From NCBI RefSeq assembly GCF_008704715.1, contig NZ_CP023689.1:6944001-7008000 (forward strand): a stretch of DNA of 64,000 bases, given 5' to 3'. The translations under genes were made by a program, and so were the position numbers. Positions within the stretch are counted from its first letter, which is position 1. The number at the start of each line of letters is the position of its first letter. The stretch is from Streptomyces chartreusis (GTDB taxonomy: Bacteria; Actinomycetota; Actinomycetes; Streptomycetales; Streptomycetaceae). Under the pieces are notes generated by a model that was not told the DNA's origin, made no database searches, and saw only the letters and a list, made by a program, of their open reading frames with translations. Shown piece by piece: positions 17,693 to 26,175 of the stretch.

Positions 17693-18646
17693 CTACTTGA
17701 CGAGGAAACTCACGATTCCCTCAGAGATCCCTTGCGCCGCCTTCTGGCGCCAGGCTCCGCTGGTGAGCTGTGCCGCGTCCTTGCTATCGCGCATGTTGCC
17801 GCACTCGATGAACACCTTCGGAACCGTTGACAGATTGAGACCGCCGAGGTCCTTACGCGTGACGAGACCGGTGCCGTCGCCGATGTAGTTGGAGGGGGCG
17901 TCGCCCGTGACGCGGACGAAGGAGCCCGCGATGCGTTCGCCGAGGGCGCGGGAGGGGGCCACGATGGGGCCGGTGTTCGCGGCGCCCTCGTCCACCTTGC
18001 CGGGGAGGATGACGTGGAAGCCCCGTTGGCCGGAGCCCGCGCCGTCGGCGTGGATGGAGACGACCGCGTCGGCGTGCGCCTTGTTGCCGATCTCGGCACG
18101 CTCGTCGACGCACGGTCCCCAGGAACGGTCGCCGTCCTGCGTGAACTTGACCGTGGCGCCCTGCTTCTCCAGCAGCGTGCGCATGCGATGGGCGACGTCG
18201 AGTGTGAACTCGGCCTCGGAGTAGCCGTCGTTCGTCGACGTACCCGTCGTGTCGCACTCCTTCCAGTTCGTGCCGATGTTCACCTTGCGGTTGATCTCGG
18301 ACGTGTGCCGGAAGTTGTTCGGGTTGTGGCCCGGGTCGATGACGACGACCTTGCCGTCCAGGGACCCGGAGCCGGAGCCGGCCGGCGCGGACGTGGAGTC
18401 CGTCGTCGGCGTGGGGCCCGGTGGTTTGTCGTCGCTCGTGGTGGAGTCCGTCGGCGCCTGGTCCGAGGGTGCCTGCGACGGCTGTACGGCCGCGTTGCCG
18501 GAGCCGCCTCCGTCGCCGCCCACCGCCTCGTACATCACCCAGCCGAGCAGTGCCCCGGGCACCAGCGCGGCGAGGCCCACGGTGAGGACGCGGCGACGGC
18601 CGCGGCGGGGCTGGGGAGGATCGAAGTCCGGACCTACGTACGACAC
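17693..18646 (-). CDS. N-acetylmuramoyl-L-alanine amidase (Amidase_3)
   Basis: A 317-residue cell-wall amidase. A short cytoplasmic tail and one membrane helix (LTVGLAALVPGALLGWVMYEA) are followed by a Ser/Pro/Thr linker. The zinc-dependent catalytic domain has VVVIDPGHNPNN, the SEAEF segment, SIHADG and IECGNMR, giving the H-E-H-E set of Amidase_3. The GTG at 18646 (MSYVGPDFDPPQPRR) has AAGGTG upstream and is preferred over a longer frame to 18691. It should cut the amide bond between MurNAc and the peptide stem outside the membrane. A degraded 3' copy lies at 14980-15125. Confidence 0.92.
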   Translation of the reverse strand: MSYVGPDFDPPQPRRGRRRVLTVGLAALVPGALLGWVMYEAVGGDGGGSGNAAVQPSQAPSDQAPTDSTTSDDKPPGPTPTTDSTSAPAGSGSGSLDGKVVVIDPGHNPNNFRHTSEINRKVNIGTNWKECDTTGTSTNDGYSEAEFTLDVAHRMRTLLEKQGATVKFTQDGDRSWGPCVDERAEIGNKAHADAVVSIHADGAGSGQRGFHVILPGKVDEGAANTGPIVAPSRALGERIAGSFVRVTGDAPSNYIGDGTGLVTRKDLGGLNLSTVPKVFIECGNMRDSKDAAQLTSGAWRQKAAQGISEGIVSFLVK

Positions 18647-18710
18647 GCCTGACACCTTACGGGCCGACCGCGGCCGGTGCGGGAAGGCCACGGCCGAGCC
18701 GCGCCGCAGT

Positions 18711-19361
18711 TCAGATTCCCGTGCCCGTCCGCTTCAGCACCCGCAGCGAGTCCGTCACCGACACCTCCGTGAACGCGCCGGACTCCAGCGCCCGGAGGTA
18801 GACCCGGTACGGGGCCTGTCCCGTGAACTCGTCCTCCGGTTCGGGGAACACGTCGTGGATGACCAGCAGCCCGCCCTCGGCGACATGCGGGGCCCAGCCC
18901 TCGTAGTCGGCGTTCGCGTGCTCGTCGGTGTGGCCGCCGTCGATGAAGACCAGGCCTAGCGGGGTGCCCCAGACCTTCGCGACCTGCGGGGAACGGCCGA
19001 CCAGGGCGATCACGTGCTCCTCCAGACCCGCCGCGTGCAGCGTGCGGCGGAACGTCGGCAGCGTGTCCATGAGGCCGATCGCCGGGTCGACCGTCTCCGG
19101 GTCGTGGTACTCCCAGCCCGGCTGCTGCTCCTCGCTGCCGCGGTGGTGGTCGACCGTGAGAGCTGTCACACCGGCCTCGCGGGCGGCGTCGGCGAGCAGG
19201 ATCGTGGAGCGGCCGCAGTAGGTGCCGACCTCCAGCAGGGGCAGCCCGAGGCGGCCGGCCTCGACCGCCGCCGCATGGAGCGCGAGCCCCTCGCCCGTGG
19301 GCATGAAGCCCTTCGCCGCCTCGAACGCGGCCAGGATCTCGGGCTTGGGGGCCGGTGCCAT
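18711..19361 (-). CDS. Class I SAM-dependent methyltransferase (Methyltransf_24-like)
   Basis: 216 residues with LPLLEVGTYCGRSTILLADAA as the SAM-binding loop and LGLVFIDGGHTDEHANADYEGWAPHV as the later Asp/His block, the usual layout of Methyltransf_24-type O-methyltransferase folds. The ATG at 19361 has GGAAGGA upstream. It lies 64 bases before the amidase start on the same strand and may share its transcript. Substrate unknown. Confidence 0.88.
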   Translation of the reverse strand: MAPAPKPEILAAFEAAKGFMPTGEGLALHAAAVEAGRLGLPLLEVGTYCGRSTILLADAAREAGVTALTVDHHRGSEEQQPGWEYHDPETVDPAIGLMDTLPTFRRTLHAAGLEEHVIALVGRSPQVAKVWGTPLGLVFIDGGHTDEHANADYEGWAPHVAEGGLLVIHDVFPEPEDEFTGQAPYRVYLRALESGAFTEVSVTDSLRVLKRTGTGI

Positions 19362-19484
19362 GGGGGTCCTTCCGGTTGCACACGGGCGGGGCGGTGGGTC
19401 GGTCGTACGACCGTACGGGCGCCCATCGTGCACCACGCCCCCCGTCATGTGGACGACGGGGGGCGTGGGCGGGCGGCCGGTGCG

Positions 19485-21245
19485 TCAGGCGGTGACCGTT
19501 TCTCCCGGCAGCGACAGGTCCAGGTCGACCGGACTGTCGTCGCCCGTGTGGGTGGCCGACGAGGCGAGCGGGGCGTGGCCGTCGGCCCGCGCTGCCAGGA
19601 CGTAGGCGCCCTGGGCGGGGACGGCGAGGGCGTAGCTGCCGTCGTCGGCGGAGAGGGTGGCGCCGGCCTGGCGGCCCCGGCGGTCGATCAGGGTGACCTT
19701 GGCGCGGGCGACCGGGGTGCCCCCGGCGTCCAGGACACGGCCCCGGAAGCCGCGCAGTGCTTCTTCGGCGCGCTCCAGGTTGGCGTCCTCCTCGCTGCTG
19801 GCGCGCAGCTGCGTGTGGGCGGCCGGGCGCTGCTTCGGCAGGAAGAGGGCGAGGAGGAGGCCGACTGCGACGGCGGCGGTCGCGATCAGGAAGGAGACGC
19901 GGAAGCCGTGCATGGTCGGGATCGCCACCCCGCCGACGTTGTTCGCGGTGTTGGCCAGGACCATGCCGATGACGGCGCTGGAGACCGACGTACCGATGGA
20001 ACGCATCAGGGTGTTGAGGCCGTTCGCCGCGCCCGTCTCGGAGGCGGGGACCGCGCCGATGATCAGGGCGGGCAGGGAGGAGTAGGCGAGGCCGATGCCC
20101 GCGCCGAGGACCACCGCGATGACCAGGCTCTGCCAGGCGGCGCTCATCAGGCCGAGGCCGGCGCCGTAGCCGATCGCGATGATCAGCATGCCGAGGATCA
20201 GGGTGGTCTTGGGGCCGTACTTCGCCGAGAGCCGGGCGTAGACGGGGGCCGTGAACATCATCGTCAGGCCGAGCGGGGCGACGAGCAGGCCCGCGACGAC
20301 CATCGACTGGCCGAGGCCGTAGCCGGTCGCCTTCGGCAGCTGGAGCAGCTGGGGCAGGACCAGGGAGACGACGTAGAAGCTGACGCCGACCATGATCGAC
20401 GCGAGGTTGGTGAAGAGGACGGCCGGGCGGGCGGTGGTGCGCAGGTCGACCAGCGGGGCCTTCGAGCGCAGCTCGTAGACGCCCCACAGGAGCAGGACGG
20501 CCGCCGAGCCGGCGAACATGCCGAGCGTGGTGGCCGACGTCCAGCCCCAGTCGCTGCCCTTGGTGATCGGCAGGAGGAAGAGGACGAGGCCGACGGAGAG
20601 GCCGAGCGCGCCGAGGCCGTCGAAGGTGCCTTCCGCGCGGACCTTGGACTCCGGTACGACGAGGGGGGTGAGGGCGATGGACAGGACGCCGAGGCCGGCG
20701 GCGCCGTAGAAGAGGGCGTGCCAGTTGCTGTGCTGGGCGACCAGGGCCGCGGCGGGCAGTGCGAGGCCGCCGCCGACGCCGATCGAGGAGCTCATCAGCG
20801 CCATCGCCGAGCCGAGCTTCTCGCGGGGCAGCATGTCGCGCATCAGGCCGATGCCGAGCGGGATCGCGCCCATGGCGAAGCCCTGGAGGGTACGGCCGAC
20901 GATCATGGGGAGGAGGGCGCTGGTGAACGCGCTGATCAGGGCGCCGACCACCATCACCGACAGGCTGGCTATCAGCATGCGCCGCTTGCCGTACAGGTCA
21001 CCGAGGCGGCCCATGATCGGGGTCGCCACGGCGCCCGAGAGCAGGGTGGAGGTCAGGACCCAGGTGGCGTTGCTGGGCTCGGTGCCGAGCAGTTGCGGCA
21101 GGTCCTTGATGACCGGGACGAGCAGGGTCTGCATCACCGCGACAACGATGCCCGCGAAGGCGAGGACCGGGACGAGGGCGCCGGAGGGGCCCGGGGTGCC
21201 GGTGTCCGCTCTGCCGATGGGCTGTTCGTTCGTCGTTCGTGTCAT
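19485..21245 (-). CDS. MFS transporter (DHA2/14-helix type) with C-terminal carboxypeptidase-regulatory-like domain
   Basis: 586 residues. The first ~490 form a 14-helix major facilitator with GRLGDLYGKRRM between helices 2 and 3, typical of drug:H+ antiporters. After a charged linker, the last ~85 residues (GFRGRVLDAGGTPVARAKVTL onward) form a beta-sandwich like the CarboxypepD_reg domain, an unusual addition to a transporter. The ATG at 21245 is preferred over 21275. It is divergent from a second DHA2 transporter, with a 212-base shared promoter region. Confidence 0.88.
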   Translation of the reverse strand: MTRTTNEQPIGRADTGTPGPSGALVPVLAFAGIVVAVMQTLLVPVIKDLPQLLGTEPSNATWVLTSTLLSGAVATPIMGRLGDLYGKRRMLIASLSVMVVGALISAFTSALLPMIVGRTLQGFAMGAIPLGIGLMRDMLPREKLGSAMALMSSSIGVGGGLALPAAALVAQHSNWHALFYGAAGLGVLSIALTPLVVPESKVRAEGTFDGLGALGLSVGLVLFLLPITKGSDWGWTSATTLGMFAGSAAVLLLWGVYELRSKAPLVDLRTTARPAVLFTNLASIMVGVSFYVVSLVLPQLLQLPKATGYGLGQSMVVAGLLVAPLGLTMMFTAPVYARLSAKYGPKTTLILGMLIIAIGYGAGLGLMSAAWQSLVIAVVLGAGIGLAYSSLPALIIGAVPASETGAANGLNTLMRSIGTSVSSAVIGMVLANTANNVGGVAIPTMHGFRVSFLIATAAVAVGLLLALFLPKQRPAAHTQLRASSEEDANLERAEEALRGFRGRVLDAGGTPVARAKVTLIDRRGRQAGATLSADDGSYALAVPAQGAYVLAARADGHAPLASSATHTGDDSPVDLDLSLPGETVTA

Positions 21246-21392
21246 GTGTACATCGAACTCCGTCTGCCTGGGCAACTATTCCGATGCTTTGGGTCACTAA
21301 CGAATTCTTGACCTTCTCTTGGGAATGGCCGGCCTGGATGGGGGCGCTGCCGGTGCCGGGGCGTGGGGCGCCGCCGCTGTCGGGGACGTGGT

Positions 21393-21419
21393 CCTAGGTC
21401 CACCGGGGCCGGGCCTAGG
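21393..21419. promoter_or_regulatory. Paired CCTAGG palindromes in the divergent MFS promoter region
   Basis: Two CCTAGG sites (21393-21398 and 21414-21419), 21 bases apart, about two helix turns, lie 40-65 bases before the plus-strand transporter start. They could be half-sites for one regulator. No regulator gene is adjacent. Confidence 0.3.
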
Positions 21420-21457
21420 CCGAATTCCTGATGCCAGGAGCGTCGGTCGTTGAGAGC

Positions 21458-22921
21458 ATGACACCCATGCTCGAAGCCGCCGACGTCACCCGTGCCCCTC
21501 GCCGACCCGCGCCCCCCACCTGGCTGGTGGTGGCGCTCGCCTGCGCCGGACAGTTCCTCGTCGTGCTCGACGTGGCCGTCGTGAACGTGGCGCTGCCGTC
21601 GATGCGGGCCGATCTGGGAATGGACGCGCAGGGCCTGCAGTGGGTGGTGAACGCCTACGCCATCGCCTTCGCCGGGTTCATGCTGCTGGGCGGGCGGGCC
21701 GGGGACCTGTACGGCCGCAAGCGGATGTTCCTCGTCGGGCTCGGCCTGTTCACCCTGGCCTCGCTGGCCGGCGGGCTGGCCCAGCAGGACTGGCAGCTGC
21801 TGGCCGCACGGGGCGTGCAGGGGCTGGGCGCGGCGGTGCTGGCGCCCTCGACGCTGACGATCCTGACGGCGGCGGTGCCGGAGGGAGCGGCCCGGGCGCG
21901 GGCGATAGGGACGTGGACCGCCGTCGGCGCGGGCGGCGGTGCCGCGGGCGGTCTTGTCGGCGGGGTCCTCGTGGACCTGCTGTCCTGGCGCTGGGTCCTG
22001 CTGATCAATGTGCCGGTGGGTGCGGTGGTGCTGGGCGGCGCGGTGCTGTGGCTGGCGGAGAGCCGGGCGGGGGAGGGGCGGCGGCTGGATCTCCCGGGAG
22101 CCGTGCTGGTGACCGCCGGGCTCGCGACCCTGGCGTTCGGCATCTCTCAGACCGAGGCCGCGGGCTGGACGGCACCGGACACGGTCGTGCCGCTGCTCGC
22201 AGGTCTCGCGCTGATCGGCGCCTTCCTCGCCGTCGAGGCGCGTACGGCGGCCCCGCTGATGCCGCTCGGGCTGCTCAGGGTGCGGGCGGTGGCGTCGGCG
22301 AACGCGGCGATGTTCCTGTGCGGGTCGGCGATGTTCTGCATGTGGTTCTTCATGACGCTGTACTCCCAGAACGTGCTCCACTACACCCCGCTTGAGGCCG
22401 GTCTGGCACTGGCGCCGAGCTCGCTGGCGGTGGTCCTCGGTTCCAAGCTCGCGCCGCGGCTCATGCGAGGGGCCGGGCCGCGCGCCGTGGCGGTGACGGG
22501 GACACTGGTGGCGGCCGTCGGCTTCGGCTGGCAGTCGATGCTGAGCGTCGACGGCGGATACGTCACCTCGATCATGGTGCCGGGGATCCTGATGATGCTG
22601 GGCGCGGGCCTGGCAACGCCCCCGCTCGCGTCCCTGGCCATGTCCGGGGCGCGGCCCGAGGAGGCGGGACTGGTGTCGGGGCTGGTCAACACCTCCCGCA
22701 CGATGGGCGGTTCCCTGGGCCTCGCGGTCATGTCGACGATCGCGGCGGCCCGTTCGGAGGGGAGCGGGGCGCCCGGCGCGCTGACCGAGGGGTATGCGCT
22801 GGTGTTCCGTACGTCGACCGTGGTGCTGCTGGTGGGGGCGGTGCTGATGCTGGTGTGGCTGCCGAGGAAGACGGCCGCGGTCTCGCCCGAGGCCGCTTCC
22901 GTGAGTTCCTCCGCGAACTGA
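21458..22921 (+). CDS. MFS drug:H+ antiporter (DHA2 family)
   Basis: 487 residues with 14 predicted helices. QFLVVLDVAVVNVALPSM in helix 1 carries the DHA2 Asp motif, and GRAGDLYGRKRMFLVG is motif A. The ATG at 21458 or 21467 is the likely start. It should export small toxic molecules using the proton gradient. It is divergent from the other MFS gene, and a sigma-factor gene follows 52 bases later with its own ribosome site. Confidence 0.9.
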   Translation: MTPMLEAADVTRAPRRPAPPTWLVVALACAGQFLVVLDVAVVNVALPSMRADLGMDAQGLQWVVNAYAIAFAGFMLLGGRAGDLYGRKRMFLVGLGLFTLASLAGGLAQQDWQLLAARGVQGLGAAVLAPSTLTILTAAVPEGAARARAIGTWTAVGAGGGAAGGLVGGVLVDLLSWRWVLLINVPVGAVVLGGAVLWLAESRAGEGRRLDLPGAVLVTAGLATLAFGISQTEAAGWTAPDTVVPLLAGLALIGAFLAVEARTAAPLMPLGLLRVRAVASANAAMFLCGSAMFCMWFFMTLYSQNVLHYTPLEAGLALAPSSLAVVLGSKLAPRLMRGAGPRAVAVTGTLVAAVGFGWQSMLSVDGGYVTSIMVPGILMMLGAGLATPPLASLAMSGARPEEAGLVSGLVNTSRTMGGSLGLAVMSTIAAARSEGSGAPGALTEGYALVFRTSTVVLLVGAVLMLVWLPRKTAAVSPEAASVSSSAN

Positions 22922-22973
22922 GGCAACGATCCGGGGGCTCCATGGACTCCTTTGAATATCTAGGGAGGTGCCC

Positions 22974-23516
22974 ATGGGGGATCGCAAGGCGGCTCGGGAC
23001 TCGGAGTTCCAGAGCTTTGTCATCGGCCGCTGGCCACGCCTGCTGCGGACGGCATTTCTCCTCACGGGGGAACAGCACGCGGCGGAGGACCTGGTCCAGT
23101 CGACGCTCGAACAGGTCTATGTGGCCTGGCGCAGGGTCGGCTCGGCCGACGACCCGGAGGCTTATGTACGGCGCGTGATGATCAACGCGCACGCACGCAA
23201 GCACCGCAGAAGGCTCAGGGAGTTCCTGGCGCCCAAGGACGACTCGGGACTGGCGCGCGAGGTGCCGGACACCGGCGACCGCATCGCCCAGGCCGAGGAC
23301 CGCGACGCGTTGCTCACGGCACTGGCCCAACTGCCGCCACGGCAGCGCGAGGCGGTGGTCCTGCGCTACTGGGAGGACCTGACCGAGACACAGACGGCGG
23401 AGGCGATGGGCTGTTCCGTCGGCGCGGTGAAGAGCAACGCGGCCAAGGGGATCGCGAAACTCCGCGCCATACCGGGACTGGCCGAGATGGTGACGCAGGG
23501 AGGACGCAGCCGATGA
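22974..23516 (+). CDS. SigE-family ECF RNA polymerase sigma factor
   Basis: 180 residues with sigma region 2 (FVIGRWPRLLRTAFLLTGEQHAAEDLVQSTLEQVY) and region 4 (LPPRQREAVVLRYWEDLTETQTAEAMGCSVGAVKSNAAKG). This is the short 'SigE-type' layout common in actinobacteria. The ATG at 22974 has GGGAGG upstream. Its stop overlaps the start of a membrane protein that probably acts as its partner or anti-sigma factor. Its targets are unknown. Confidence 0.92.
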   Translation: MGDRKAARDSEFQSFVIGRWPRLLRTAFLLTGEQHAAEDLVQSTLEQVYVAWRRVGSADDPEAYVRRVMINAHARKHRRRLREFLAPKDDSGLAREVPDTGDRIAQAEDRDALLTALAQLPPRQREAVVLRYWEDLTETQTAEAMGCSVGAVKSNAAKGIAKLRAIPGLAEMVTQGGRSR

Positions 23517-24352
23517 GCGCGGACCGGGAGACGAACCACGGCATGACCAGCCACGACATGACCCACACGGACATCGCCCTGCTGCTGGCCGACGCCGCGG
23601 ACGAGGTCGAGATCGGTATAGCCCCCTACGACGCGGTCCTTCGGGGCGGCCGCCGCCGCAGGGCCCGCCGCTGGGCCGTGGCCACGGCGACGGCCCTGGT
23701 GCTGGTGGGCTCGGCGGGCACGCTCGCGGTGGCGGGCATCCCGGGCGGGGACGGCGACCGGGGCGCCACACTGGCGACCAGCCCGCCCACCGAACCGGCG
23801 CCGGACGTGCGCACACCCGCGCGGACCCTGCTCGCGCTGGGGACCGACGCCGGCAAGGACTGGCGGGTGTACCTCGACGTCTGGGAGGCGCCGCGCAACG
23901 AGCGCGAGGCACGGGAGGAGCGGGGCGCGATGGCCGAGTTCGGGCACATCCCGTCGGACCTGCGCGATGCCTCCGACCTGATCGGCAGGAGCTCGTACTT
24001 CGTGCGGCGCGAGTACGGGGACGCGACGAGCGACCAGGTGCTGATCGAGGACGCCTTCACCGCGGAGGACAACATGTCCGGCAAGGACATCGAGGCCGTC
24101 TCGGTACCCCTGGAGCCGGGTTCCGGGAGCGGCCCGGAGCGACTGGTCGTGGGCCAGGTCGCGGTGACCGCCCGCAGCGTCAGCTGCACCTGGCAGGACG
24201 GCTCGAAGACCGAGGTCCCCGTGGTGTCCGAGGCGGGTGACTACAACAGCGACGACTTCGTGATCCGCCCGGCGGACGGCTCCCCGGTGAACTGGTTCGT
24301 GTGCCTCGCCCCCAAGGGGACGGAGTACAAGTCGGTGGCGGTGACGAGGTAG
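23513..24352 (+). CDS. Single-pass membrane protein, likely partner of the upstream sigma factor
   Basis: 279 residues starting with an ATGA overlap on the sigma gene. The cytoplasmic N-terminus (about 60 residues) is followed by a basic GGRRRRARRW stretch and one membrane helix (AVATATALVLVGSAGTLAVAG). The ~190-residue outer domain has two cysteines (SVSCTWQD and FVCLAPKG). The order sigma plus single-pass protein is usual for ECF sigma/anti-sigma pairs, but no HxxxCxxC zinc motif is present, so the anti-sigma role is inference. Confidence 0.72.
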   Translation: MSADRETNHGMTSHDMTHTDIALLLADAADEVEIGIAPYDAVLRGGRRRRARRWAVATATALVLVGSAGTLAVAGIPGGDGDRGATLATSPPTEPAPDVRTPARTLLALGTDAGKDWRVYLDVWEAPRNEREAREERGAMAEFGHIPSDLRDASDLIGRSSYFVRREYGDATSDQVLIEDAFTAEDNMSGKDIEAVSVPLEPGSGSGPERLVVGQVAVTARSVSCTWQDGSKTEVPVVSEAGDYNSDDFVIRPADGSPVNWFVCLAPKGTEYKSVAVTR

Positions 24353-24414
24353 GCGGCGGTGCCGAGTAGGGGGAGCGGCTCGACTCGGCTCGCCGGCAGG
24401 GGCGGCTCCCGGGG

Positions 24415-25056
24415 TCAGAGCCACCCCTGCTGGCGGGCCTCCCGCAGCGCCTCCATCCGGTTGCGGGTGCCCGTCTTGCCGATGGCGGAGGAGAGGTAGT
24501 TGCGGACGGTGGACTCGGACAGATGGAGCTTGCCGGCGATGTCGGCGACCGTCGCGCCCTCCGTCGAGGCGTTGAGGACGTCGCGTTCACGGGCGGTGAG
24601 CGGATTGGGGCCGGCGCTCAGGGCGGCCGCGGCGAGGGCGGGGTCGATCACCGTCTCACCGGTGAGCACCCGGCGTACGGCGACGGCGAGTTCCTCGACG
24701 GGGCCGTCCTTGACCAGGAAGCCGGCGGCGCCCGCCTCCATGGCCCGGCGCAGATAGCCGGGGCGGCCGAACGTCGTCAGGATCAGCACCCGGCAGTCGG
24801 GGACCTGGTCGCGCAGCTCGGCCGCGGCGTCGAGGCCGCTGAGACCGGGGAGTTCGATGTCGAGAAGGGCGACGTCGGGGCGGTGGGTGAGAGCGGCGTC
24901 CACGATGGTGTCACCGGCCGAGACCTGCGCCACGACCGTGATGTCCGGCTCCATCCCGAGCAGTAAGGCGAGAGCTCCGCGCATCATCCCCTGGTCCTCG
25001 GCCAGCAGAACCCGAATGGACTTGGTGGGCCGATGATCCCGCGGCATCTCGTTCAC
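24415..25056 (-). CDS. NarL/DesR-type response regulator
   Basis: 213 residues. The receiver domain has the acidic pocket (LLAEDQ), the phosphoacceptor Asp in DVALLDIELPG, and Lys in GFLVKDG. The C-terminal LuxR-type helix-turn-helix is LTARERDVLNASTEGATVADIAGKLHLSESTVRNYL. The GTG at 25056 and the ATG at 25047 are both possible starts. Its kinase is most likely the DesK-like protein at 26176-27396 on the same strand. They are separated by a 1.1-kb stretch holding a plus-strand SRPBCC gene. Confidence 0.9.
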   Translation of the reverse strand: MNEMPRDHRPTKSIRVLLAEDQGMMRGALALLLGMEPDITVVAQVSAGDTIVDAALTHRPDVALLDIELPGLSGLDAAAELRDQVPDCRVLILTTFGRPGYLRRAMEAGAAGFLVKDGPVEELAVAVRRVLTGETVIDPALAAAALSAGPNPLTARERDVLNASTEGATVADIAGKLHLSESTVRNYLSSAIGKTGTRNRMEALREARQQGWL

Positions 25057-25384
25057 GGGCCAAGCGTAGGACGCACAGGGCTGATACGGACCTCAGGGTC
25101 ACCACGCAAAAGCGGGCTGCTCTCCTGACGATTCCGCGCGGCGCGGCAACTGAGGTATTCGCTTTCGGCAGGGTCTGGAAAGGAGTGGAGATGACTCTTG
25201 GAAACGTTGACGCTCTTCCGATCTTCATGAGGTCTGGGCTGTCTGCCGCAGGTAGCGGCCGTTGCGGGCGCGGGCTGGTGGCGTCGTCGCCAGTCGGACG
25301 GCGAGCGGAGTCCACGCCATGGCCTGCGGCCTCCGTCTGATCTTCGTTCGGCCACACGTCACGCGATGATCAACGGTTGCCGTA
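25057..25384. other. Non-coding stretch beside the split two-component pair
   Basis: About 330 bases with lower G+C than its neighbours. Short minus-strand frames exist but none is convincing. It may hold the response-regulator promoter or the debris of an insertion. Confidence 0.35.
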
Positions 25385-25442
25385 CCTGTCTTCACGTTGC
25401 CCCTGACCAGCAAGATCGCGGCCTATGGCTGGGGTACTTAGG
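25385..25442 (+). repeat. Direct repeat, copy 1, flanking the SRPBCC gene
   Basis: About 58 bases beginning CCTGTCTTCA, with the identical core TGACCAGCAAGAT and ending near GTACTTAGG. It is roughly 80% identical to copy 2 at 25988-26043. Copy 1 lies 48 bases before the SRPBCC start. Confidence 0.75.
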
Positions 25443-25490
25443 ATGGGTGCGGTAGTCAATCTCGACGCCTTCGGTTGGAGGAGGTTCGTG

Positions 25491-25949
25491 ATGACGCACG
25501 ATGGCGGGCTGAGACTGCATCTGCAGCGTGTCTTCCGCGCACGGCGCCCGGTCGTATTCCGAGCCTTGACCGAACCGCTGGAACTCACCAAGTGGTGGGG
25601 ACCTGACGGATTCGTCATCACCAGTGTGGAAAGCGACCTTCGGCCGGGAGGTGGTTATCGGATCGCGATGCAGCCTCCGGAAGGCGATCTGTTCTACCTG
25701 GTGGGGGAGTTCCTTGAGGTCGACCCTCCGGCACGTCTGTCCTACACCTTCCGGTGGGAGGATCCCGATCCCGAGGATCGGGAGACGGTGGTGACGCTGT
25801 CGCTTCGCGACATCGGTGGTACACGGGCTGAGTTGGCCATCAGCCAGGGCGACTTCGCCACCGAGCGGCGCCAAGCGCTCCACGTGGAGGGCTGGACGCA
25901 GAGCCTCAACAAGCTGGAGGAGCTGATGTCGTCGGCTGCGCCGGCCTGA
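25491..25949 (+). CDS. SRPBCC/AHSA1-family protein
   Basis: 152 residues of the Activator-of-Hsp90-like START fold. Marks are RVFRARRPVVFRALTEPLELTKWWGPDGF near the start, then LRPGGGYRIAM, and WTQSLNKLEELM at the end. The ATG at 25491 follows GGAGGAGG. The family binds small hydrophobic ligands or acts as polyketide-cyclase-like proteins. The gene sits between a response regulator and its probable kinase on the opposite strand, bracketed by direct repeats, which suggests insertion. Confidence 0.9.
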   Translation: MTHDGGLRLHLQRVFRARRPVVFRALTEPLELTKWWGPDGFVITSVESDLRPGGGYRIAMQPPEGDLFYLVGEFLEVDPPARLSYTFRWEDPDPEDRETVVTLSLRDIGGTRAELAISQGDFATERRQALHVEGWTQSLNKLEELMSSAAPA

Positions 25950-25987
25950 GATCCTGCCGCAGGGGAGCGGCCCCGCCGGTGTCCGCG

Positions 25988-26043
25988 CCTGTCTTCATAT
26001 CGCCCTGACCAGCAAGATTGCGATCTACCGCTGGAGTACTAGG
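25988..26043 (+). repeat. Direct repeat, copy 2, flanking the SRPBCC gene
   Basis: About 56 bases matching copy 1 at 25385-25442 in the same orientation, including CCTGTCTTCA and TGACCAGCAAGAT, with two single-base gaps. It begins 38 bases after the SRPBCC stop. The repeats bracket the gene at similar distances. Confidence 0.75.
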
Positions 26044-26065
26044 GGGCGGGACTCCGTGAGCGACG

Positions 26066-26113
26066 GCGGGTGCGGGGCGTGGGGGCTGGTCGCGCGGTTC
26101 CCCGCGCCCCTGA
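26066..26113. repeat. Common Streptomyces intergenic repeat (GGTCGCGCGGTTCCCCGCGCC type)
   Basis: The stretch around CTGGTCGCGCGGTTCCCCGC followed by GCCCCTGA matches, from memory, a short repeat found many times between genes in Streptomyces. It can fold as a GC-rich hairpin (CGCGGTTCCCCGCG) and lies just beyond the stop of the histidine kinase, where it may also end transcription. Confidence 0.6.
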
Positions 26114-26175
26114 GGTCGGCTCCGGCGTCGCCTGCTCACCCCGCGAGGCTTCGACGCGCAACCCCGGCGGCCGGC

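Noticed and set aside
19014..21311. Plus-strand open frame of 765 codons
   Set aside because: Antisense to the methyltransferase and MFS genes, with low-complexity Gly/Asp/Glu/Arg composition typical of a GC shadow.
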